Positions 15,821-25,173 of a stretch of DNA of 64,000 bases are shown in pieces; the stretch's first letter is position 1; the number at the start of each line of letters is the position of its first letter. The notes below the pieces were generated by a model. The model had not been told where the DNA came from. It did no database searches and was given only the letters and a program-made list of their open reading frames with translations. Source of the DNA: Pseudomonas fluorescens (lineage in GTDB: Bacteria; Pseudomonadota; Gammaproteobacteria; Pseudomonadales; Pseudomonadaceae); assembly GCF_001307275.1 (NCBI RefSeq), contig NZ_CP012831.1, positions 4,394,501 to 4,458,500 on the forward strand, read 5' to 3'. A program made the translations under genes and the position numbers.

Positions 15821-17110
15821 TTACTTGCGGTCTTCCAGCTGGGTGATGTCACGCGACTCGTAGCCGGTGTACAGCTGGCGCGGGCGGCCGATCTTGTACG
15901 GGCTGGAGAGCATTTCCTTCCAGTGGGAGATCCAGCCGACGGTCCGCGCCAGGGCGAAGATCACGGTGAACATGCTGGTTGGAATGCCGATCGCCTTGAG
16001 GATGATCCCCGAGTAGAAGTCGACGTTCGGGTACAGCGAGCGCTCGATGAAGTACGGGTCGGTCAGGGCGATCTCTTCCAGGCGCATGGCCAGTTCGAGT
16101 TGCGGATCGTTCTTGATCCCCAGTTCCTTGAGCACTTCGTCGCAGGTCTGCTTCATCACGGTGGCGCGCGGGTCGCGGTTCTTGTAGACCCGGTGACCGA
16201 AGCCCATCAGCTTGAACGGATCGTTCTTGTCCTTGGCCTTGGCGATGAACTTGTCGATGTTCGAGACATCGCCGATTTCATCGAGCATGGTCAGCACCGC
16301 TTCGTTCGCACCGCCGTGGGCAGGGCCCCAGAGTGCGGCGATACCGGCGGCGATACAGGCGAACGGGTTGGCACCCGAGGAGCCGGCCAGGCGCACGGTG
16401 GACGTGGAGGCGTTCTGCTCGTGGTCGGCATGGAGGATGAAGATCCGGTCCATGGCCTTGGCGAGCACCGGGCTGATCGGTTTGATCTCGCACGGGGTGT
16501 TGAACATCATATGCAGGAAGTTCTCTGCATAGGTCAGGTCGTTGCGCGGGTACATCATGGGCTGGCCCATGGAGTACTTGTAGACCATGGCTGCCAGGGT
16601 CGGCATCTTCGCCACCAGGCGGATCGCGGAAATTTCGCGATGCTGGGGGTTATTGATGTCCAGGGAGTCGTGGTAGAAGGCCGAGAGAGCGCCGACAACG
16701 CCGCACATGACGGCCATCGGGTGGGCATCGCGACGGAAGCCGTTGAAGAAGGTCTTCAACTGCTCGTGAACCATGGTGTGGTTCTTCACGGTGCTGACGA
16801 ACTGGGCCTTTTGCTCTGCGGTCGGCAGCTCGCCGTTGAGCAGCAGGTAGCAGGTTTCCAGGTAGTCCGATTTTTCAGCCAGTTGCTCGATCGGGTAGCC
16901 GCGGTGCAGCAGGATGCCGTTGTCGCCGTCGATGTAGGTGATTTTCGACTCGCACGAGGCGGTCGACATGAAACCTGGGTCAAAGGTGAAACGGCCCGTG
17001 GCCGTCAGGCCCCGTACGTCGATTACATCGGGACCAACGGTGCCGGTTAAAATGGGCAGCTCGACGGGGGCTGCGCCCTCGATGATCAACTGCGCTTTTT
17101 TGTCAGCCAT
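15821..17110 (-). CDS. gltA: Citrate synthase (type II)
   Basis: The 429-residue enzyme condenses oxaloacetate and acetyl-CoA to citrate. The active-site region GFGHRVYKNRDPRA holds the second catalytic His near residue 307, HADHEQNASTSTVRLAGSSGANPFA holds the first near residue 265, and the catalytic Asp lies near residue 363 (NVDFYSGI). Length is that of the hexameric, NADH-sensitive type II enzyme of gamma-proteobacteria. It is transcribed away from sdhCDAB across a 365-base region and has its own sigma70-like promoter. The ATG is preceded by an AGGAGG site. Confidence 0.98.
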   Translation of the reverse strand: MADKKAQLIIEGAAPVELPILTGTVGPDVIDVRGLTATGRFTFDPGFMSTASCESKITYIDGDNGILLHRGYPIEQLAEKSDYLETCYLLLNGELPTAEQKAQFVSTVKNHTMVHEQLKTFFNGFRRDAHPMAVMCGVVGALSAFYHDSLDINNPQHREISAIRLVAKMPTLAAMVYKYSMGQPMMYPRNDLTYAENFLHMMFNTPCEIKPISPVLAKAMDRIFILHADHEQNASTSTVRLAGSSGANPFACIAAGIAALWGPAHGGANEAVLTMLDEIGDVSNIDKFIAKAKDKNDPFKLMGFGHRVYKNRDPRATVMKQTCDEVLKELGIKNDPQLELAMRLEEIALTDPYFIERSLYPNVDFYSGIILKAIGIPTSMFTVIFALARTVGWISHWKEMLSSPYKIGRPRQLYTGYESRDITQLEDRK

Positions 17111-17168
17111 GTGGCCTCCTATTAATGCTTGAAATCATCAGACAGACCCCCCACGCAGGGCCCGCACC

Positions 17169-17196
17169 ACTATAGTGAGATAAATCCGAAAGTCAA
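17169..17196 (-). promoter_or_regulatory. Sigma70-type promoter of gltA
   Basis: On the minus strand TTGACT (17196-17191) and TATAGT (17174-17169) are separated by 16 bases, about 60 bases before the gltA ATG. Confidence 0.75.
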
Positions 17197-17310
17197 TTTG
17201 CCTAAAGTCTTGCTCCAGAAGGCTTTAACCGCACTTTTTCCGCGAAATTACCTGCCGTTTACGCCTTTTGCGCCATATGTGCAATGCGCTATTAGGGGAA
17301 GGTGAACGCG

Positions 17311-17339
17311 TTGTCATTAGTAGCCTAACTGTCTATACT
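17311..17339 (+). promoter_or_regulatory. Sigma70-type promoter of sdhCDAB
   Basis: TTGTCA (17311-17316) and TATACT (17334-17339) are separated by 17 bases. This gives an sdhC leader of roughly 130 bases, long enough for post-transcriptional control. Confidence 0.8.
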
Positions 17340-17475
17340 CGGCCACCGACCGCCAGGGGCTTTTGGGCCTGCTTTCTTGGGGGTCGTCACTCCCTGGGTG
17401 GTGAGTACCTGACCAGTGCGCGCCCCAACAACTTTGCCCTGATTGTTAGGGGCTCTTCAGTGTGAAAAAAAAGCC

Positions 17476-17850
17476 GTGAAAAGCCAACGACCTGTAAACC
17501 TAGACCTAAGGACCATCAAACTCCCAGTCACTGCTTACACGTCCATTCTTCACCGTATTTCCGGTGTCATCCTCTTCGTCAGCCTGGCCATCATGCTTTA
17601 TGCATTGGACAAGTCGCTCGATTCGGAAGAAGGCTTCGGTCAGGTGAAAGCGTGTCTGACCAGTCCGCTAGCCAAGCTAGTGATTTGGGGCATCCTGTCC
17701 GCCTTGCTGTATCACTTGGTCGCCGGTGTGCGCCACTTGATCATGGACATGGGCATCGGTGAGACGCTGGAAGGCGGCAAGCTGGGCTCGAAAATCATTA
17801 TCGCCGTGTCTGCGGTGCTGATCGTTCTGGCAGGAGTCTGGATATGGTAA
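17476..17850 (+). CDS. sdhC: Succinate dehydrogenase cytochrome b556 subunit
   Basis: This 124-residue inner-membrane subunit of complex II helps bind haem b and ubiquinone. Three transmembrane helices lie near residues 25-45, 65-90 and 102-122. The SdhC motif YTSILHRISGVIL is near residue 20, and the haem-ligand His lies in YHLVAGVRHLIMD near residue 80. The GTG at 17476, giving MKSQRPVNLD, is chosen from the family N terminus; no strong ribosome-binding site is visible and an A-rich run (17464-17472) precedes it. An in-frame TTG at 17443 is a weaker alternative. The gene overlaps sdhD by seven bases. Confidence 0.92.
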   Translation: MKSQRPVNLDLRTIKLPVTAYTSILHRISGVILFVSLAIMLYALDKSLDSEEGFGQVKACLTSPLAKLVIWGILSALLYHLVAGVRHLIMDMGIGETLEGGKLGSKIIIAVSAVLIVLAGVWIW

Positions 17851-18212
17851 CCAACGTCACGAACCTTTCGCGTTCGGGCCTCTACGACTGGATGGCCCAG
17901 CGTGTGTCTGCGGTCGTTCTCGCGGCTTACTTCATTTTCCTGATCGGATATGTCGTGGCAAACCCAGGCCTGGGCTATGCCCAATGGCATGAACTGTTCG
18001 CAAACAACTGGATGCGTATCTTCAGTCTGCTGGCACTTGTCGCACTGGGCGCTCACGCCTGGGTCGGCATGTGGACCATTGCGACCGACTACCTGACGCC
18101 CATGGCGTTCGGCAAGTCGGCGACTGCCGTACGTTTCCTTTTCCAGGCAGTATGCGGCGTTGCGATGTTCGCTTACTTCGTCTGGGGTGTGCAGATTCTC
18201 TGGGGTATCTGA
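17844..18212 (+). CDS. sdhD: Succinate dehydrogenase membrane anchor subunit
   Basis: The 122-residue protein is the second membrane anchor of complex II. It has three hydrophobic helices (about residues 22-45, 58-80 and 95-118). SdhD features are the GLYDWMAQRVSAVVLAAYF segment near residue 11, with the quinone-site Arg, and HAWVGMWTIATDYL near residue 71. It starts inside the last codons of sdhC and ends three bases before the sdhA ATG, so the four sdh genes form one coupled operon. Confidence 0.95.
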   Translation: MVTNVTNLSRSGLYDWMAQRVSAVVLAAYFIFLIGYVVANPGLGYAQWHELFANNWMRIFSLLALVALGAHAWVGMWTIATDYLTPMAFGKSATAVRFLFQAVCGVAMFAYFVWGVQILWGI

Positions 18213-18215
18213 TCC

Positions 18216-19988
18216 ATGGCTAACATTCCAACGATTTCTTTCGACGCCATCATCATTGGTGGTGGCGGTGCCGGCATGCGCGCAGCGCTGCAACTGGCAC
18301 AGGGCGGTCACAAGACTGCCGTGATCACCAAGGTTTTCCCGACCCGTTCGCACACTGTTTCCGCCCAGGGTGGCATCACCTGCGCCATCGCTTCGGCCGA
18401 CCCGAACGATGACTGGCGCTGGCACATGTACGATACCGTCAAGGGTTCCGACTACATCGGTGACCAGGACGCTATCGAATACATGTGTCAGGAAGGCCCG
18501 GCCGCGGTGTTCGAACTGGACCACATGGGCATGCCCTTCTCGCGTACCGAGCAAGGCCGTATCTACCAGCGTCCGTTCGGTGGCCAGTCCAAGGATTACG
18601 GCAAGGGCGGCCAGGCTGCGCGTACTTGCGCGGCGTCCGACCGTACCGGTCACGCACTGCTGCACACCCTGTACCAGGGCAACCTGAAAGCCGGTACCAC
18701 GTTCCTGAACGAGTACTACGCCGTCGACCTGGTGAAGAACCAGGACGGCGCCTTCGTCGGTGTGATCGCGATCTGCATCGAAACCGGCGAAACCACCTAC
18801 ATCCGCGCCAAGGCCACCGTACTGGCGACCGGCGGTGCAGGCCGTATCTACGCATCCACCACCAATGCCCTGATCAACACCGGTGACGGCGTCGGCATGG
18901 CCCTGCGTGCTGGCGTGCCGGTACAAGACATCGAAATGTGGCAGTTCCACCCGACCGGCATCGCCGGCGCCGGCGTACTGGTGACCGAAGGTTGCCGTGG
19001 TGAAGGTGGTTACCTGATCAACAAGCACGGCGAGCGTTTCATGGAACGTTATGCGCCGAACGCCAAGGACCTTGCCGGTCGTGACGTTGTGGCTCGTTCG
19101 ATGGTTAAAGAGATCATCGCCGGCAACGGCTGTGGCCCGAATGGCGACCACGTGATGCTCAAGCTCGATCACCTGGGCGAGGAAGTGCTGCACAGCCGCC
19201 TGCCAGGTATCTGCGAGCTGTCCAAGACCTTCGCCCACGTCGACCCGGTCGTCGCGCCGGTTCCAGTGGTTCCAACCTGCCACTATATGATGGGCGGCGT
19301 TGCCACCAACATCCACGGCCAGGCGATCACCCAGAACGGCGAAGGCGTGGACGAAATCATCCCTGGCCTGTTCGCAGTGGGTGAAGTGGCGTGCGTATCG
19401 GTCCACGGTGCCAACCGCCTGGGCGGCAACTCGCTGCTCGACCTGGTGGTCTTCGGTCGCGCTGCCGGCCTGCATCTGGAGAAAGCGCTGACCGACGGTA
19501 TCGAATATGACGATGCCACCGATGCCAACATCGAAGCTGCCCTGGCGCGTCTGTCCGCTCTGAACGAGCGTACCGAAGGCGAAGACGTGGCAACCCTGCG
19601 TCGCGAGCTGCAGAACTGCATGCAGAACTACTTCGGTGTGTTCCGTACCGGCGAATACATGCAGAAGGGTATCGCCCAGCTGGCGCAATTGCGTGAACGA
19701 ATCGCCAACGTGAAGATCAACGATAAGTCGCAGGCGTTCAACACTGCCCGTATCGAAGCGCTGGAATTGCAGAACCTGCTGGAAGTGGCCGAAGCCACCG
19801 CCATCGCCGCAGAAGTGCGTAAAGAGTCCCGTGGTGCCCACGCCCGCGAAGACTTCGAAGACCGTGACGACGAAAACTGGCTGTGCCACACCTTGTACTT
19901 CCCGGGTGAAAAACGCGTCGCCAAGCGTGCCGTGAACTTCTCGCCGAAGACTGTTCCGACTTTCGAACCAAAAGTCCGGACTTATTAA
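18216..19988 (+). CDS. sdhA: Succinate dehydrogenase flavoprotein subunit
   Basis: This 590-residue catalytic subunit oxidises succinate to fumarate and passes electrons through covalent FAD to SdhB. The N-terminal dinucleotide motif IIIGGGGAGMRAAL (residues 11-24), the FAD-attachment His in TRSHTVSAQGG near residue 48, and the active-site segments HPTGIAGAGVLVTEGCRGEGG near residue 245 and HGANRLGGNSLLDLVVFGR near residue 400 are all intact. The C terminus ends in the usual YFPGEKRVAKRAVN-type region. It follows sdhD by three bases. Confidence 0.98.
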   Translation: MANIPTISFDAIIIGGGGAGMRAALQLAQGGHKTAVITKVFPTRSHTVSAQGGITCAIASADPNDDWRWHMYDTVKGSDYIGDQDAIEYMCQEGPAAVFELDHMGMPFSRTEQGRIYQRPFGGQSKDYGKGGQAARTCAASDRTGHALLHTLYQGNLKAGTTFLNEYYAVDLVKNQDGAFVGVIAICIETGETTYIRAKATVLATGGAGRIYASTTNALINTGDGVGMALRAGVPVQDIEMWQFHPTGIAGAGVLVTEGCRGEGGYLINKHGERFMERYAPNAKDLAGRDVVARSMVKEIIAGNGCGPNGDHVMLKLDHLGEEVLHSRLPGICELSKTFAHVDPVVAPVPVVPTCHYMMGGVATNIHGQAITQNGEGVDEIIPGLFAVGEVACVSVHGANRLGGNSLLDLVVFGRAAGLHLEKALTDGIEYDDATDANIEAALARLSALNERTEGEDVATLRRELQNCMQNYFGVFRTGEYMQKGIAQLAQLRERIANVKINDKSQAFNTARIEALELQNLLEVAEATAIAAEVRKESRGAHAREDFEDRDDENWLCHTLYFPGEKRVAKRAVNFSPKTVPTFEPKVRTY

Positions 19989-19999
19989 GGGTGACCGCT

Positions 20000-20704
20000 A
20001 TGTTGCAAGTCAGTGTTTATCGCTACAACCCTGATCAGGACGCTGCGCCGTTCATGCAGGACTTCCAGGTCGATACCGGTGGTAAAGACCTGATGGTGCT
20101 GGACGTGCTGGCCCTGATCAAAGAGCAGGACGAGGGCTTTTCCTATCGTCGCTCTTGCCGCGAGGGCGTTTGCGGCTCCGACGGCATGAACATCAACGGC
20201 AAGAACGGCCTGGCCTGCATCACGCCGCTGTCGGCCGTGGTCAAGGGCAACAAGCTGGTGGTTCGTCCATTGCCAGGTTTGCCGGTTATCCGTGACCTGG
20301 TCGTCGATATGAGCATCTTCTACAAGCAATACGAGAAGGTGAAGCCATTCCTGCAGAACGACACGCCGGCTCCGGCCATCGAGCGTCTGCAGTCTCCGGA
20401 AGAGCGTGAAAAGCTCGACGGTCTGTACGAGTGCATCCTGTGCGCTTGCTGCTCGACCTCGTGCCCATCCTTCTGGTGGAACCCGGACAAGTTCCTGGGC
20501 CCGGCCGCCCTGCTGCAAGCGTACCGCTTCCTGGCAGACAGCCGTGACACCAAGACGTCCGAGCGTCTGGCTTCGCTGGATGACCCGTTCAGCGTATTCC
20601 GCTGCCGCGGGATCATGAACTGCGTCAACGTCTGCCCGAAAGGCCTGAACCCGACTAAGGCCATCGGTCACATTCGTAACATGCTGCTGCAAAGCGGCGT
20701 GTGA
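20000..20704 (+). CDS. sdhB: Succinate dehydrogenase iron-sulfur subunit
   Basis: The 234-residue subunit carries electrons from SdhA to quinone. Ligands are visible for all three clusters: [2Fe-2S] in SCREGVCGSDGMNINGKNGL near residue 53, [4Fe-4S] in CILCACCSTSCPSFW near residue 145, and [3Fe-4S] plus [4Fe-4S] ligands in CRGIMNCVNVCPKGLNP near residue 204. The ATG at 20000 is preferred to the in-frame GTG at 19991, since it gives the family length and N terminus MLQVSVYRYNP. It is the last gene of the sdh operon. Confidence 0.97.
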   Translation: MLQVSVYRYNPDQDAAPFMQDFQVDTGGKDLMVLDVLALIKEQDEGFSYRRSCREGVCGSDGMNINGKNGLACITPLSAVVKGNKLVVRPLPGLPVIRDLVVDMSIFYKQYEKVKPFLQNDTPAPAIERLQSPEEREKLDGLYECILCACCSTSCPSFWWNPDKFLGPAALLQAYRFLADSRDTKTSERLASLDDPFSVFRCRGIMNCVNVCPKGLNPTKAIGHIRNMLLQSGV

Positions 20705-20741
20705 TTCAGCTGCTGTACCCGTAGGACCGTTGTACCCGTAA

Positions 20742-20776
20742 AGGCCAGGGCGCGGGCTTCAACCCGCGTCTTGGCT
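20742..20776 (+). other. Intercistronic hairpin between sdhB and sucA
   Basis: GGCCAGGGCGCGGGC and ACCCGCGTCTTGGCT pair into a 15-bp stem, counting G-U pairs, with a four-base loop. No T run follows, so it is more likely an RNA-processing or stability element than a terminator. Confidence 0.6.
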
Positions 20777-20966
20777 ATAACCAGAACAGCCGCTCACAAA
20801 GCGGTGGTTCTTATTTTGAAGAAATGAGACAAGCAGGGGCATCCGGGCTGGTACCCGGACTATCAGCGTGATCCTAAGTGGCTTGTTTTAGTCGCTGCAC
20901 TCGGACTTCTGCAAGTTTGCTCGGTGTTTTCGCCGGTGGTGTTCCCCTAATCGAGGGTGACCAAGC

Positions 20967-23798
20967 ATGCAAGAAAGCGTGATGCAGCGCATGTGGAACA
21001 GTGCCCACCTCTCCGGTGGTAACGCTGCCTATGTGGAAGAGCTCTACGAGCTCTACCTGCACGACCCTAACGCTGTGCCAGAAGAATGGCGCACCTACTT
21101 TCAGAAGCTACCGGCCGACGGTAATTCTGCCACTGATGTTTCGCACTCGACGATTCGCGATCATTTCGTGTTGCTGGCAAAGAACCAGCGCCGCGCTCAG
21201 CCGGTGTCTGCCGGCAGCGTGAGCTCCGAGCACGAGAAGAAGCAAGTTGAAGTATTGCGACTGATCCAGGCCTACCGGATGCGTGGCCACCAGGCAGCCC
21301 AGCTTGACCCGCTGGGGCTGTGGCAGCGTCCTGCACCTGCAGACCTGTCGATCACTCACTACGGCTTGACCAATGCCGACCTTGATACGACCTTCCGTGC
21401 CGGCGACCTGTTCATCGGCAAAGAGGAAGCGAGCCTACGCGAAATTCACGAAGCGTTGCAGCAGACATATTGCCGCACCATCGGCGCTGAATTTACGCAC
21501 ATCACCGATTCCGAGCAGCGCCAGTGGTTCCAGCAGCGTCTGGAAAGCGTTCGTGGCCGTCCGACGTACTCCGCCGACATCAAGAGCCACTTGCTCGAGC
21601 GCGTCACCGCCGGTGAAGGCCTGGAGAAATACCTGGGCACCAAGTACCCGGGTACCAAGCGTTTCGGCCTGGAAGGCGGCGAAAGCCTGATTCCGATGCT
21701 CGACGAGCTGATCCAGCGTTCCGGTTCCTACGGCACCAAGGAAGTCGTCATCGGCATGGCCCACCGTGGCCGCCTGAACGTACTGGTCAACACCTTCGGC
21801 AAGAACCCGCGCGAGCTGTTCGACGAGTTCGAAGGCAAGAAGAAGGTCGAGCTGGGCTCCGGTGACGTGAAATACCACCAGGGCTTCTCGTCCAACGTGA
21901 TGACCAGCGGTGGTGAAGTCCACCTGGCCATGGCGTTCAACCCGTCTCACCTGGAAATCGTTTCCCCGGTGGTCGAGGGTTCGGTCCGCGCCCGCCAGGA
22001 TCGTCGCAACGATCCGACCGGCGAGAAGGTGCTGCCGATTTCCATCCACGGTGACGCGGCATTCGCCGGTCAGGGCGTGGTCATGGAAACCTTCCAGATG
22101 TCGCAGACCCGCGGTTTCAAGACCGGCGGCACCGTGCACATCGTGATCAACAACCAGGTTGGCTTCACCATCAGCAACCCGGAAGACTCGCGTTCCACCG
22201 AGTACGCGACCGACGTCGCGAAAATGATCCAGGCGCCGATTCTCCATGTGAATGGCGATGACCCGGAAGCCGTGCTGTTCGTGACCCAGTTGGCCATCGA
22301 CTACCGCATGCAGTACAAGCGCGACGTGGTGATCGACCTGGTCTGCTACCGTCGTCGCGGCCACAACGAGGCCGACGAGCCAAGCGGCACCCAGCCCCTG
22401 ATGTACCAGCAGATCGCCAAGCAGCGCACCACCCGTGAGCTGTATGCCGAGCGCCTGACCCAGGGCGGTGTTCTGGATGTCGCCCGCGTCCAGGAAAAAG
22501 TCGATGAATATCGCAATGCCCTGGACAACGGGCTGCACGTGGTAAAAAGCCTGGTCAAGGAACCGAACAAAGAGTTGTTCGTGGACTGGCGTCCGTACCT
22601 GGGCCACGCCTGGACCGCGCGTCACGACACGCGTTTCGACCTCAAGACCCTGCAGGAACTGTCCGCCAAGCTGCTGGAAATCCCGGAAGGCTTCGTGGTC
22701 CAGCGCCAGGTCGCGAAGATCTACGAAGACCGGCAGAAGATGCAAGCCGGCGGCCTGCCGATCAACTGGGGTTACGCCGAAACCATGGCGTACGCGACCC
22801 TGGCGTTCGAAGGTCACCCGATTCGCATCACCGGCCAGGACGTAGGCCGCGGCACTTTCTCGCACCGCCACGCGGCGCTGCACAACCAGAAAGACGCCAG
22901 CACCTACATCCCGCTGCAACACCTGTACAAGGGCCAGCCACGTTTCGACCTGTACGATTCGCTGCTGTCCGAAGAAGCCGTCCTGGCGTTCGAATATGGC
23001 TACTCCACCACCGAGCCCAATGCGCTGGTGATCTGGGAAGCCCAGTTCGGCGACTTCGCCAACGGTGCCCAGGTGGTTGTCGACCAGTTCATCACCAGCG
23101 GCGAGCACAAGTGGGGCCGTCTCTGCGGTCTGACCATGCTGTTGCCACACGGTTATGAAGGGCAGGGGCCGGAGCACTCCTCGGCACGTCTGGAGCGTTA
23201 CCTGCAACTGTGTGCCGAGCACAACGTTCAGGTTTGCGTACCGACGACACCGGCACAGATCTACCACCTGCTGCGTCGTCAGGTCATCCGTCCGCTGCGC
23301 AAGCCGCTGATCGTGCTGACACCGAAGTCGCTGCTGCGTCACAAACTGGCGATCTCCACGCTCGAAGACCTGGCCGAAGGCTCGTTCCAGACCGTTATTT
23401 CGGAAATCGACACGCTGGACGCGGCGAAGGTGACTCGCCTGGTCCTGTGCAGCGGCAAGGTCTACTACGACCTGCTGGAAAAACGTCGTGCCGAAGGCCG
23501 CGAAGACATCGCCATCGTGCGTATCGAGCAGCTCTACCCGTTCCCGGAAGAAGACCTGATGGAGGCCATCGCGCCTTACACCAACCTCACCCACGTGGTG
23601 TGGTGTCAGGAAGAACCGATGAACCAGGGCGCCTGGTACAGCAGCCAGCATCACCTGCGTCGCAGCATCGGCAACCATAACAAGGCCCTGGGCCTGGAAT
23701 ACGCCGGCCGTGATGCTTCCGCTGCACCTGCGTGTGGTTATGCGTCGATGCACGCCGAGCAGCAGGAAAAACTGCTGCAAGATGCTTTCACTGTTTAA
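20967..23798 (+). CDS. sucA: 2-oxoglutarate dehydrogenase E1 component
   Basis: This 943-residue thiamine-diphosphate enzyme decarboxylates 2-oxoglutarate and succinylates the lipoyl group of SucB. The N-terminal segment SAHLSGGNAAYVEELYELYLHDP-like region anchors E1 in the complex. The ThDP-binding pattern GDAAFAGQGVVMET begins near residue 363, and VVIGMAHRGRLNVLVN with conserved His near residue 260 is typical. Transketolase-like domain 2 covers about 590-780. A GAGGGTGA site precedes the ATG. It lies 262 bases after sdhB, behind a strong hairpin, and starts the suc cluster. Confidence 0.98.
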   Translation: MQESVMQRMWNSAHLSGGNAAYVEELYELYLHDPNAVPEEWRTYFQKLPADGNSATDVSHSTIRDHFVLLAKNQRRAQPVSAGSVSSEHEKKQVEVLRLIQAYRMRGHQAAQLDPLGLWQRPAPADLSITHYGLTNADLDTTFRAGDLFIGKEEASLREIHEALQQTYCRTIGAEFTHITDSEQRQWFQQRLESVRGRPTYSADIKSHLLERVTAGEGLEKYLGTKYPGTKRFGLEGGESLIPMLDELIQRSGSYGTKEVVIGMAHRGRLNVLVNTFGKNPRELFDEFEGKKKVELGSGDVKYHQGFSSNVMTSGGEVHLAMAFNPSHLEIVSPVVEGSVRARQDRRNDPTGEKVLPISIHGDAAFAGQGVVMETFQMSQTRGFKTGGTVHIVINNQVGFTISNPEDSRSTEYATDVAKMIQAPILHVNGDDPEAVLFVTQLAIDYRMQYKRDVVIDLVCYRRRGHNEADEPSGTQPLMYQQIAKQRTTRELYAERLTQGGVLDVARVQEKVDEYRNALDNGLHVVKSLVKEPNKELFVDWRPYLGHAWTARHDTRFDLKTLQELSAKLLEIPEGFVVQRQVAKIYEDRQKMQAGGLPINWGYAETMAYATLAFEGHPIRITGQDVGRGTFSHRHAALHNQKDASTYIPLQHLYKGQPRFDLYDSLLSEEAVLAFEYGYSTTEPNALVIWEAQFGDFANGAQVVVDQFITSGEHKWGRLCGLTMLLPHGYEGQGPEHSSARLERYLQLCAEHNVQVCVPTTPAQIYHLLRRQVIRPLRKPLIVLTPKSLLRHKLAISTLEDLAEGSFQTVISEIDTLDAAKVTRLVLCSGKVYYDLLEKRRAEGREDIAIVRIEQLYPFPEEDLMEAIAPYTNLTHVVWCQEEPMNQGAWYSSQHHLRRSIGNHNKALGLEYAGRDASAAPACGYASMHAEQQEKLLQDAFTV

Positions 23799-23841
23799 GC
23801 CTTCGTGCTGACTGAAACCGAATTTTAAGGACCCACAGATA

Positions 23842-25062
23842 ATGGCTATCGAAATCAAAGCCCCGTCATTCCCGGAATCGGTTGCCGATGGCACCGTTGC
23901 CACCTGGCACAAGAAACCGGGCGAAGCAGTCAAGCGTGACGACCTGATCGTCGACATCGAGACCGACAAAGTCGTTCTGGAAGTGTTGGCCGAAGCTGAC
24001 GGTGTGCTCGGCGCAATCGTTGCCGAAGAGGGCGCTACCGTCCTGTCCAACCAGGTACTGGGCTCGATCGAAGAGGGCGGCGCCGCTGCCGCCGCTCCGG
24101 CCGCTGCTGCTCCTGCCGCAGCCCAGGCCGCAGCGCCTGCTGCCGATGGCGAAGACGATCCAGTCGCCGCGCCTGCCGCGCGCAAGATCGCCGAAGAGAA
24201 CGGCATCAACATCGCCTCCGTTGCCGGCACCGGCAAGGGTGGTCGTGTGACCAAGGAAGACGTGGTGGCAGCCGTTGCCGCCAAGAAAGCCGCGCCAGCC
24301 GCCGCACCGGCCAAGCCAGCCGCACCTGCCGCCGCCGCTCCGGTGTTCGCTGCCGGTGATCGCGTTGAAAAACGCGTTCCGATGACCCGCCTGCGTGCCA
24401 AGGTTGCCGAGCGTCTGGTCGAAGCACAGTCGAACATGGCGATGCTGACCACCTTCAACGAAGTCGACATGACCGAAGTCATGGCCCTGCGTTCGAAGTA
24501 CAAGGATCTGTTCGAGAAGTCCCACAATGGCGTACGCCTGGGCTTCATGTCGTTCTTCGTCAAGGCTGCCACCGAAGCGCTGAAACGCTTCCCGGCGGTC
24601 AACGCGTCGATCGACGGTTCCGACATCGTCTACCACGGTTATGCCGACATCGGCGTCGCGGTTTCCAGCGACCGTGGCCTGGTGGTTCCGGTCCTGCGCA
24701 ACGCCGAACTGATGAGCCTGGCCGAAATCGAAGGCGGCATCGCCACCTTCGGCAAGAAGGCCCGTGACGGCAAGCTGTCCATCGAAGAGATGACCGGCGG
24801 TACGTTCACCATCACCAACGGTGGTACATTCGGTTCGATGATGTCGACCCCGATCGTCAACCCGCCACAGGCGGCTATCCTGGGCATGCACAACATCCTG
24901 CAGCGTCCGATGGCGATCAACGGTCAAGTCGTGATTCGTCCGATGATGTACCTGGCACTGTCCTACGATCACCGCCTGATCGACGGCAAAGAAGCCGTGA
25001 CGTTCCTGGTCACCATCAAGAACCTGCTTGAAGATCCGGCTCGTCTGTTGCTGGATATCTGA
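23842..25062 (+). CDS. sucB: 2-oxoglutarate dehydrogenase E2 (dihydrolipoyl succinyltransferase)
   Basis: The 406-residue core subunit transfers succinyl groups to CoA. Domains in order: one lipoyl domain (residues 1-76) with the modified Lys in DIETDKVVLEV near residue 43, an Ala/Pro-rich linker, a peripheral subunit-binding domain (about 110-150, PAARKIAEENGINIASVAG), a second Ala/Pro linker, and the catalytic domain (about 175-406) ending with the active-site LSYDHRLIDGKEAV His near residue 377. The Ala/Pro linkers produce long artefactual antisense frames. It is 43 bases after sucA. Confidence 0.98.
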   Translation: MAIEIKAPSFPESVADGTVATWHKKPGEAVKRDDLIVDIETDKVVLEVLAEADGVLGAIVAEEGATVLSNQVLGSIEEGGAAAAAPAAAAPAAAQAAAPAADGEDDPVAAPAARKIAEENGINIASVAGTGKGGRVTKEDVVAAVAAKKAAPAAAPAKPAAPAAAAPVFAAGDRVEKRVPMTRLRAKVAERLVEAQSNMAMLTTFNEVDMTEVMALRSKYKDLFEKSHNGVRLGFMSFFVKAATEALKRFPAVNASIDGSDIVYHGYADIGVAVSSDRGLVVPVLRNAELMSLAEIEGGIATFGKKARDGKLSIEEMTGGTFTITNGGTFGSMMSTPIVNPPQAAILGMHNILQRPMAINGQVVIRPMMYLALSYDHRLIDGKEAVTFLVTIKNLLEDPARLLLDI

Positions 25063-25173
25063 TTTTCGCCGCGAGGGCCGGTCTGTCGACCGGCCTCTTG
25101 CTGAAACAACCGGTTTCGTCCCTCGACGGTCATCACAAGTGATCGTCCGGTTTGATTCGAAAAGGAATGACTC

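Noticed and set aside
17712..19889. 725-codon antisense frame opposite sdhC, sdhD and sdhA
   Set aside because: It is a shadow of the sdh genes without recognisable domains or initiation signals.
21435..24626. Very long antisense open frame (1063 codons) opposite sucA and sucB
   Set aside because: It is a mirror of strongly biased high-GC codon use in real genes; it has no family signature and spans two well-identified genes.
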